Notes under the pieces: model-generated
What the model was told of the DNA's origin: nothing
The model's input: only the letters and a program-made list of their open reading frames with translations
Database searches by the model: none
Shown: piece after piece, positions 55,020 through 64,000 of the stretch
Position numbering within the stretch: position 1 is the first letter of the stretch
How the letters are laid out: each line of letters opens with the position of its first letter
Position numbers and translations under genes: made by a program
NCBI GenBank assembly: GCA_016800925.1
Contig: JABCPU010000061.1
Coordinates: forward strand, 124,001-188,000
Length of the DNA: 64,000 nt
Source: Suillus spraguei
Taxonomy: Eukaryota > Basidiomycota > Agaricomycetes > Boletales > Suillaceae
Reading direction: 5' to 3'

Positions 55020-58000
55020 TAAATTGAAGAAGGTTTAGCAGTGAGGAGCCTGACCATGTTCTGCATATTTTTATACTGCCCATGTTGTCCATCCACAGCT
55101 AGTGGACTTTTCAGGTACCTGACTAGCCATGAAATCCACAAAATACAATAGTTGCTCCCTCTGCAAATCCAGCATCATCGCGTCAAATGTTGAAAGGAAG
55201 GCTCAAAGAAAGCAAAACACCTTTAGAGACGCGTAAACAAACGTAAACAATCGGTTTATAACTACACCTTTGAGTCGCTTCGTCGTGGCAAGGGGTAAAA
55301 TGGTCCTCTTGCCATGACCAATTTTCCGCACACGAAGCAAGGAAGTCCGTGATTACACAGCATAATGTTCAAGTTTTCCAAATATCCTTTATATTACATA
55401 CGGTTCGTCCTCAATTGTCGTATGTCTGTCAAGCCTCCCCATTTAGTAGAGATGAATCCGTTGGCTTCACAGAGTTACCTAGTGTCTTTTTGGCATTGCA
55501 CTCCATCTGCAGGTCATGATTGCATTGTGTGTGGCTACGTGCCCCGGCCGACAATCGCTTTGGTCCACCACCCGAGATTGACCATGCGTGGTGTTCCTGA
55601 CCTGGCCTTCCATGCAGGTCCAACAAAGCCGTTAGAGACACAACCCTCGGTGTGGTATGTTCACCCTAACATCCGGAAAGCTATATTTCCTCTTTAAAGG
55701 GTCATCGTAGTATATGCTGGATCGGTCGCGCTCGCCATGTACTAGTACATCTAGTACATGAACAGTAAATTCCACAACCTTAATTTGTCACTATACCGGC
55801 GTGGACGTTCATTCCCAGCTCGCAGTCCAATTTCGTTGGTATTCCATTCCAGGTGTCGATGGAGATGTGAGTGGACCAGATCGAGGTGTCGATGAAAGAC
55901 GGCAGAGAAGTGTAACCCGAAGGGAAGGACTTCGAACGACGACAAAGCCGCTGAAGCAGCGTTTCGCTAACCCGCGTTGTCTTTTACTTCTCTTCGTGAA
56001 TCTTCTACTTCGTGGGTCATTCTCATCTAGGTTTTTTGTAAAATCTATGACGTGAGAAGCGATTTCAGTGACCAGATATGTGCTGCGTCACTCAGAGCTT
56101 GAGTGCTCGCATATTGATGGTCGAAGTCCGCTTTACGGGATGACCACTACTAATGGGTACGTTAAACTTTGGATATTTTCGATGTTCATTCAACGTCGTC
56201 TCTCAGACACACCACTACTAACATTATCATTGACGCAGTTGGTCCATGTATCGTTCATCACTCTCCACTAAATGCTTGAGTTCATATGTTGGTAGCCCAG
56301 CCCAGTGTAGCCTCTTCACTCAGATATCTATTTTAAATGTACGTCAAGATCTGCTTGATGATTTAGAATTGAGTTGATGCACAGACTGCGAAAACCTCAC
56401 TCATGTTGACTCGTGGACTCCCGGCTTAATAGTATGGCAAGAATTGTGGGTCCTCCGAGTGGGTGGCCAATATTACTACTCAAATTGAGCAGGTTATGGA
56501 CAGTGCGATCGATGCCCAAGCTTTAGATACACTTTGAGAAATCAGGAAGTGTGTCATTGCATACTTGGATGTACGCGCATGTTATAATGCGAACTTCTGA
56601 CCTTACTCTGATATGCAGGCAATTGGCTTGTGCTTTGGAGCTCTGCAGTCGCTTCCAACATGATCTTGCCCTGCAAGGTAATTCAAATTACGGAATCATA
56701 ACCAAAGCGGCTCCAGACAGGCGCGCTGAGCCTTCAAATTCAATGCGCAAAAAACATATAATAAGTTGCATTTCTGATGATCAGACGGAGCGGGTCCGGT
56801 GAAAGAAAGGCAGCTGCTGACGAACTCGAAGGCCCGTCACCTGCTAAGAACAAAGATGCTAACGAAATGGGATCGAGCTGGAAACTGACGGTGATTTTGT
56901 AAAACTTGTAGTAGTGCATCTGATCTATGAAGCACCTCGTTGACTTGTACATACTCGAATATTTGTCCTTTCTTGTAGTCGGGGACTGGCGCTGCCTAGC
57001 ACCACTACGATTCTGTTCTAAACTTTTGGTTTCAACCTGATTTATTCCTCGCTCCTCGATCGAGGCGACCTTCACTCATCTATCAACTCTCAGTCTCTAT
57101 TCCCCTTCGAACTTAACAATTACCCGCACACGGGGTCCCTGCGGCGCACATGAAGAAGGACTACCCTGCTGATGAGTTATTTGATTAAATACAAACCATT
57201 CATACTCACACAATATGGCTCGCCATGGCAGCCTTTGCACTGGTGACTATGAAGGCAGAACCAAGGACAGCCCTCGGTGGCAGCCTCAGTGGCAGATATT
57301 AAAGCAGCGACAGCGGCGAGGACAAAGATGAAACGCATTTTTCGTGAGGATGTGATACTGGTATGAGCTCAGATAAATCTGAAGTAGAAAATAGGAAGAT
57401 TCCTTACATTTACGTGCTGCATACTGCTCTTTATGTAGGGGAACTGAGCCCACCTGAAATTCTCTTTTGATATACTAGCAATTCTAGACGATTGCAACCT
57501 AAGATCTACGTTGTGAAGCAAGGTCTATTGCCAATTTAGCGTCACGGCGGTGGAACAAGATATCACCTTGTGGAGTAAGGTCCATGCTGGCAAGCATATT
57601 TTCACCTAGTAAGATATATTTTGTGAATCAAATGGAACAGAATATCACCTTGCGAAGCCAACTCGTAACAAGGACTGATCAATAAATGAACTGCAGGGAG
57701 TTAGTAGTAGTATAGGCGGCGATGATGAGAAAGTTCAGTCGTCGTCCACCGCAATTCGGGCTTCCGGTGAACTGAAACGAGGATCCATATCTACGTATGA
57801 TGCTTCCAATAATTGATCATGAACTTCAAGGAGCTTAAATGTGTAAACGTTTGAAAGCAGTTGTCGAACGTGTTCATGTCACCGCGGAATTGCATGATGA
57901 ATGATTGGGGACCGGTGCTGGTGACCAAGCGCGATTCCCCACGATCCATCCAATTGATGATCTGCTAGATTGTAGAGCCTAAGGATTTTGAAAGCTTAAA

Positions 58001-59379
58001 CGTTTGAAAGTACAATCTCGAACGTGTTAGTCCAATTGGCAATTACTAGTAAGTACTGTAATGCCGGTCCGATATATACCATCAATGATTTAATAATTTC
58101 TCACGGTTCATCCATTACCCATTACAAGTCTCAGGCTTGTATCTTCTCTCTTCGGTGATTCGGCTGATGCTTATATTCCTCTGCGGTGGCTTCATTCCTT
58201 CGGTCATTAAGCTAGTCATTGGTATGTGACAGCGTCTATGATAGTTTTCTCGAAGCATACAATTCACTTAGTCGCCTTGTACGGATTTGTTGACGTCAAA
58301 AGCGAGTTTTCCCTAACGGTCTATGCATGTGTAGAGATACTGGTAACGCTGTCAAGGCTCTTATGGACTCGCTCACCCCCAGATACAACGCTGAGCGCAA
58401 CAGCACCTAGTCTAAAACTGAATCGATACTGTTATAGGTTCAAGCAGGAAGTCTGCGTTCTGATGTTAGATATCACGTATGTATACAGTCGCACTGATTT
58501 TTCTCTACTAGACATGTTGATTGAGTCGAGTCACCTTGCCCTATCCACCACAAATGCATCGTCTGTGCACTCTCATACCCAGGATTTGAACACCAGGTTG
58601 CACTCCTTACAGACCTCACCGCTAACCAAGTTTTCGCCTATCTCCCACATGATTTTTGTTAGTTGGGCTTCAAACCAATTACTGGACACGCATCTTCCGA
58701 ATTCAACCCTACACCCTGTTCGTGGTCTACGTGGTCTCATTTATATGCGCAAACCCATGCTGTACGCGTTTTCTTTGTTCGTGAATTGCGGCGTTCGAAC
58801 GCCGAATCAAAGTTGAACCGAACGTCTTGAACACGTTCAAACACGTTCGATCCAGCGTCCAGAAAAATTACTGCAACGTCCGTAGGGTGAGTTCGGTCAT
58901 TTGGATATTATCTCGTTCCATTGAAGTTCCGCGTGTGCTAGCTTTGCTTCAATATTCACTCACTGTCTCTGATGCTCATGTACATTGAACTGGGATTGAT
59001 TTATCTACTACCGATGGCTTCTAATACAGAACTCATCTTCCGTGTCTCAATGGGCGATGGTGTATAACGCGTGAAATGATCGAAGCGGAACTTCTGTATG
59101 ATCATGTGAATTTAGTCTGGGCAAACCAACCCACTGCATAGCCGCTAAGAAACAGAAATTTAGTGCACTGGTTCATGTCTTTTTATTACACGTTGCAGAA
59201 CAATTTATTATTGGTACTGTACATCGATGCCTAAACAGTGTACGAGTCACCATTCCATCTGTTTTCAACTCGACCTCCCCAAATGGGGGTGGTAGATTAT
59301 AACGGACAAGCTTTGCCTTGTACGTGTTCCTCGCCTCACAACCTCCACTATCTGCTATAACTGCTTCAACAAATCTGTC
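55020..59379. other. 4.4-kb gene-poor region
   Basis: No supported gene. An ATG-started frame at 55365-55697 plus (110 codons) and a non-ATG frame at 58226-58816 plus (196 codons) show no domain or splice context. Short repeats occur at 57520-57660 (ATATCACCTTG twice with shared flanks) and 57840-58030 (AAACGTTTGAAAG plus TCGAACGTGTT, twice), and in inverted form at 58826-58851 (GAACACGTTCAAACACGTTCG). The last ~200 bp should hold the DCP1 promoter. Confidence 0.5.
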
Positions 59380-61898
59380 ATGGGTCCTCCTCGCCGAGCT
59401 CGTTCTAATTCTTCTGTATCAACTCACTCTCAGCAACATCGTCACCGACAGCCGCAATTATCAGTACCAACTCCTCCAGAAACTCCGTCTGCACCATCAC
59501 ATCTAGGAATGTCTCCTCAGTCGCGCTATCTATCGAACATGAAGGTCGTTCGCCGTAGGGACCCCTCAATTGTATCTATATTTGACCAGTTCAGCCATGT
59601 CTGTGTGTACCACCATAATGGCGACAAATGGGAGAAGCAGGGTTATGAGGGGAGTATGTTTTTGTACGAACGGTGTGTTCAACACATTTATTTGGCTTGT
59701 CTGCAGGCTCATCTTCTACAGGGATTCTTACCCACCTTATGGTCTATATATTTTGAATCGTGTCGGTATGGACGACTACATTCAGCGACTCTATCCAGAA
59801 GATGGCATAGGCGCACATGGTTCGTATCTCATGATGCGGCATTATCCAGACTTTACCGCACGCAGGCTCGCGGAAGCACGAGCCAATCTACCATCTCCAA
59901 GCAGGAAGGTCCTGCATCTAAATTTGCTCCTGAGTTTGTCGTGCCAAATCTAGAACAACTACAGAATGCTGAGAAAGGTCGATCACAAACGGTCGGGTTG
60001 TGGTGCTTTGCAACGGATGCAAGAGAAAGCATGCAAGATGTTGTATTAAGGTGAATGGCAAGCCTTCTGCAATATTTGCGCGTCCTCTGACGTGCTAGTA
60101 GATTACATAGCTATATCAAGAAGAATCTTCCGTATCCAGAGGAGTATAGGTATGGCCCAGATCATCCTCCTCCCCCAAATTTCCGATCGTCGTCGAGGGC
60201 CAGTGGTAGGCGGACTGCAAGCTTGTTCAAAGAATTGCTCTCAATGTCTTGTAGAACGTTCACATATGCGCTCGGCATCGAGCGCATCCAACACCAGCAG
60301 CATACATAGCATTTCGGAGTCGGAAGAGTATCATGCAGGAAGTCAACCTGCCCCCTCAGAAAGTAGTTATTCCAACGGGAATGTATCTGAGCTTGATAAA
60401 CTGTTTGCCAAGCTGGGGGGTACGGGGTGTACTCCACAGCAGACGCCACCACAATCGCAGACTAGGGAGTCGACTACTGCAAGTTTAGTGGCCGGCACAG
60501 GCGGTGGAAATACTCATAGAACGACGTCCGTTCCACCACCGACCTCTAATTCTGTCCCTCCGACTCGCGGGCTGGCTTTACTGGATACCATCTTTGCTTC
60601 TGCACCACCTCCACCACCACCACCATCAAACCAACTTAATCGTGGACCATCTCGCTCTGAAGCGTCATCAGTTTCCATCCCTCCACCTACCTCTGTACAT
60701 TCACAGACCACATATACTACACAAGCTCAGTTTACGACGTTCGGACACACTGCCGGACATAATGCCAGCTCACAAAGTCCTCTCATCCTCTCTCCCAAAC
60801 CAACTTCTACTGCACTACCTCAGGTGCTCAACCAAGATGTCATCTCCACGCTCCTTGGGCTCCCCGCGTCCCGTGCCTATGAGGGTGATAACGAGGCAAG
60901 CGATGACGGGTCTATCTCAGAAGGAGGATATTCTGTTTCTAGCACCGCACTTGATGCTGATGCAGAGAATAACGTGGAGCTTGCAGGGTCATCCTCTGGA
61001 CTGCCACTCCTCGCTGTACCTACGAGTCAATCTGAATATAACGGCACAAGATATGGGAGCGGCAGAACCCTGGGCGACGTCACCCCTCGTCCGCCGCTCC
61101 GAGGGTTTAACTCTGATATTACGGTGGTCGGGGACCTCCTCACAGCTGCTCAGACTCAGAAGCACTCGCGTGCCTCACCTCACCTTCATATTCCCTCTGT
61201 TGCACCTCCACGACCTGGGGATCCAGATACCACGCCGACATTGACCAGCATCAATGGCACACACAGCGTACCGAAATCCCGTTCGCTTATTCCGTTCGAG
61301 GCAGATTCTGACTTGTGGCCATACCCTCGTGCTCCGTTTGTCGAGGCTGATTCCGATGTGATTGAACTTGACTTTGCTGATACGAGCGCACTGAGCGATC
61401 CGGATGCATTTGCGAAGGAGCAGCGCTCGAAGAATAGGAGGAGCCAGAAGAAAGGCCGGAAGGAGCGGGAGAAGGATCGTGAGCGAGAGAGAGAGGAGAT
61501 AGAGAAGAGCTGGGATGTGCCACCGCCTGTCAAGGTTGTACCACTTTCACAACCTCAAGGTGTCGTTTCGACACCTGTGGTTCCTGTTAATGGCACGGCC
61601 AAACATGTACACTTGGAGCGTGCTGGTTCTGCAGCTAGCCAGAGCTCTGTCGATGGCCCAAATGCCATCGACACTCATGCTGCCCATGCATCTCTGCTGT
61701 CTGCTTTCGCCCAGAAGAAGAATGCAAGTTCGAATAATTTATCGAAGAACGACTTTGTCCGGGAAGTTCTAACTCTCATACACGTATGTTTTATATTCAT
61801 TCACCAAGTCTAGAGCATCCTCTCTGACTTTTGTATTTTAGACAGACAAAGATTTCGTGGACACTCTTTGGCAGGAGTACGCTTTAAGTGCGAAGTGA
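59380..61898 (+). CDS. DCP1: mRNA-decapping enzyme subunit 1 (DCP1)
   Basis: Exons 59380-59672, 59707-60050, 60111-61783 and 61842-61898. DCP1 activates the DCP2 pyrophosphatase that removes the 5' cap in P-bodies. The EVH1 domain is clear: NMKVVRRRDPSIVSIFDQFSHVCVY, WEKQGYEGSMFLYER, YPPYGLYILNRVGMDDYI, then EFVVPNL and VGLWCFATDARESM. A long disordered Pro/Ser-rich linker follows, with ELDKLFAKLGG (a leucine-rich short motif), a PPPPPPP run, LNQDVISTLLGLP and a Lys/Arg/Glu-rich helix. The C-terminal helix NDFVREVLTLIH/TDKDFVDTLWQEYALSAK would trimerise. Two frame breaks are present: near 59899, between NLPSPS and QEGPASKFAPEF, needing one base; and near 60247, between FKELLSM and VERSHMRSAS, where one base too many or two too few fits. 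Both are probably sequence errors. Confidence 0.85.
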
Positions 61899-62283
61899 TG
61901 CCCTGGGGTTGAATCTCTGGACAACTCACTACAAGAGCTCATATATTTTTGCTCGCGATTGCTACTTGACTCAATCCCCACTACTACTACTCCACTCATT
62001 TGATGATTTGTATTGTAGGTGTTGCCGCTGTGTTGCAGAGTATCTTGTCAGGAGGGTTTTGCATTCGATGCAGGATGAAGTTTGATTTGAGACCTCATGG
62101 CGGTGTTTGAGATGTCGTTTTGAGGGGCCGATTTCGAGAATTACTTCTGCATCAATAACACGGAACGGATCGAATATCGTCTATTCGATTGCTACTCCGG
62201 ACAGGGTTTTACTCAGGCATCTCTATGTAACTGCAGCGTCGCAACTAATTTACCTTGGCATCATTTTCCGTGAAGTGGTGATC
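61899..62283. other. Convergent 3' region between DCP1 and the kinase
   Basis: The tail ends of two genes read toward each other. No further coding signal was seen; terminators cannot be assigned by eye. Confidence 0.45.
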
Positions 62284-64000
62284 CTAGATCCTGTCGCTCT
62301 GCAGTAGAGCTTGTCGCTCACAGTCAACAAATGCTACGATTTCTCCGACCGGGGGACGACTTGCGCGAGACAACCAGCAGCGCTGTATGAACTCCCAGTG
62401 CTCGGGCGCTATTTGCGACTCCTTGGGAGGCTCTGGTTTCTTGCCCTTGATGACCTGTCCCAACACTAAAATATCATTTTTCACGTTGTAGTAGGGTACC
62501 TTGCAAGTCAAGACCTAAAGCATGCGCAAAGTAAACAGACGTCGTTCTGTGGCAAAGTTAAGTTACTGACCTGCAAGGTGATACTGCCAAATGAGTATAT
62601 GTCGCACTCGGTGCTGAGCGAGATTTCATCGTCTTCTGATGCTTCACATAACTCTGCAGCTACCCATCGGACATTCCCCCGGATGGAGCTCGTAAAATAG
62701 GAGGTACCGATGAACTCCAGGATGATAGTGGAGAGACCAAAATCAGCAAGGCATGCTCGACCGTTGCCATAAATCAAGACATTTGACTGGAAAGTCTGGA
62801 CATGAGTAATGAAGAATACATCTTCTGTGAATAGCTATACGCACCCCCGTCAGGTCACCATGGACAACTGATTCATTGTGAAGGTATTGTAATCCAAGGG
62901 CAATGTCATTCAGCTAGTGTGTCAAACACGTCAGTAAGTATTTGCGGGTACTCACGAAAAAGGGCTTACAAGAGAAAACTTATCTTGAGACGACAATACG
63001 TCTTGTTGACGCTCGAGAAATCCGGTAAGAGCTCCATTATCAGCCCATGGACAAATCATTGCCGGGTGGGGCCCAAAGTCGTTTGCCACTCCATAGAGGG
63101 GAAGAATGCTATGGTGTTTGAGGCGACCCCAAACTTTCAGCTCACGACGTACTCTCTACGTCGAGGTATAGTTGGAAAGATTGACATAGACGGAAGAGGA
63201 AAATTACCTTCACATTCTTCCGCATCAATTCATCGTTATCCGACTCGAAGGAACGAATAGTCTTCACTGCTACCTGCATGATGTTCGAGATAATGAATAC
63301 CATAGAACGCGCTACAAGCTGAGCCTACCTGGATGGTTCCACTGGGCTTCACTAAATCGCACTTCCAGATGTCTCCAAAACCTCCAGAAGCAATTGGATA
63401 GCGCGATCGTCCCTGGAGCTCATTAGTTAGGTCTTCCAGAGAATCTGAGTTGGCTTTCTCCTCTATCGTCGTTATTTCTGAGGAAGGCGAAGCGGAAGTC
63501 TGGGTGGCCGTGTGAGTCAAGGGGTATATATCAATAACTATCCATACATTTAGGAGTGACTGCGCCTGAGGTAGCATATTCTAGAGGAATGTGAGAGAGT
63601 GGAGGAAATGAAGGAAACTACATACATAGGACGTCCGTTTATTACACTCTCTCCGTTGTGCTGGATGTTCGTCCTTCATGGTATCTTCTTCTATGGCATG
63701 CACTGCCCCGAGTTCTTCAAGTCCGACTTCCTCCTCCTTGTGTCCAGACTCCGGCCGAAGGTCACGTGTAATGCGTCTTTCCTCCCCCTCTGGTCTAACA
63801 AGGCCCATCCTACTCCTGACCTGAGTCACCTTCCAGTTGACTCTGTGACCTTTGTTGTTGTTCTCTTCCTCTTTCATAACCCCTACTTCCATAGCGCATG
63901 GTGTCACCCTCATGTTCAGCTGCGCTGACGGCGTTTCCGACTTAGGTGTGATGGACTCGGAGGGCTTTGAGCTTCCTGTCGGGAATGACCGAGTCCAGGT
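62284..64000 (-). CDS. TKL-like protein kinase, 5' end beyond the window
   Basis: Exons seen on the minus strand: from the window edge to 63626, then 63580-63548, 63499-63329, 63273-63208, 63155-62970, 62913-62845, 62786-62571 and 62514-62284; GT-AG introns, frame intact. The most upstream part is highly charged (KEEENNNKGHRVNWK, EEDTMKDEH). The kinase domain shows the glycine loop YPIASGGFGDIW, VAVKTIRSF (catalytic Lys), ELKVWGRLKHHSILPLYG, hinge CPWADNGALTGFL, catalytic loop VVHGDLTGSNVL, LADFGLS, RWVAAELCE (APE region), CDIYSFGSI and a C-lobe ending in WEFIQRCWLSRASRPPVGEI. The WVAAE and RCW..RP motifs are those of the TKL kinases expanded in Agaricomycetes. The HRD arginine is Gly, so it is a non-RD kinase; the catalytic Lys, Asp and Asn are present. 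No ATG can be fixed inside the window. Confidence 0.88.

Noticed and set aside
55365..55697. 110-codon ATG-started frame, plus strand
   Set aside because: Has a real ATG and an even composition, but no family resemblance and no neighbouring exons; too weak to call.
58226..58816. 196-codon open frame on the plus strand
   Set aside because: Begins with GTG, has no recognisable motif and no credible promoter or splice context; considered random.
60504..61244. 246-codon frame overlapping the DCP1 linker
   Set aside because: His/Leu-rich shadow of the Pro/Ser-rich DCP1 coding frame; typical for low-complexity sequence.

Overview
The window looks like nuclear DNA of a mushroom-forming basidiomycete (Agaricomycetes). 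Genes are dense and split by many short GT-AG introns, mostly about 40-60 nt, often with a CTAAC or TTAAC-like branch site close to the acceptor. The gene families fit this lineage: a NACHT-WD40 STAND receptor, MYND-finger paralogues, a TKL-type kinase, a DUF6533-type membrane protein relic and a polyporopepsin-like aspartic protease relic. Family assignments come from motifs and remembered family features, not from a search.

Layout. 0.1-2.9 kb: an NFKBIL1-like protein and QTRT2, both minus. 3.8-9.0 kb: two minus-strand, low-complexity, Ser/Pro-rich proteins of unknown function. 10.3-14.1 kb: a divergent pair, a DUF7137-like protein (minus) and an IKS1-type kinase with 11 exons (plus). 14.35-19.2 kb: a second divergent pair, a MYND-finger protein (minus) and a glomulin/ALF4-like protein (plus). 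20.4-26.9 kb: an NCS1 purine/cytosine permease (minus), a MOB4/phocein-like protein with a long acidic tail (plus) and a tail-anchored thioredoxin (plus). 28-29.9 kb: an amidase (minus).

30-35 kb is gene-poor and repeat-rich. It holds a 627-bp TA-flanked MITE with 37-bp perfect terminal inverted repeats, a nested inverted/direct repeat cluster, a second TA-flanked 663-bp MITE, and an inverted pair of copies of a tiny signal-peptide gene. 35.3-43.3 kb: a SMYD-like SET/MYND methyltransferase (minus), then a NACHT receptor with 14 WD40 repeats (plus). 44.5-47.4 kb holds two relics, a 7TM-type protein and an aspartic protease. 47.9-53.7 kb: an omega-like GST (plus), eIF3m (minus) and a second MYND-finger protein related to the first (minus). 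54.4-55.0 kb: a small unknown gene lying between palindromic repeats. 59.4-63.9 kb: the decapping cofactor DCP1 (plus) and a TKL-like kinase (minus) that runs off the right edge.

The genes are mostly housekeeping functions (tRNA queuosine, translation initiation, mRNA decapping, nucleobase uptake, signalling) mixed with lineage-expanded families; I see no biosynthetic cluster or operon-like logic. A recurring oddity is isolated frame breaks, mostly net -1 nt, inside otherwise well-conserved exons. They affect even a gene expected to be essential (eIF3m), so many are probably assembly errors. The 7TM and aspartic protease loci look genuinely decayed.
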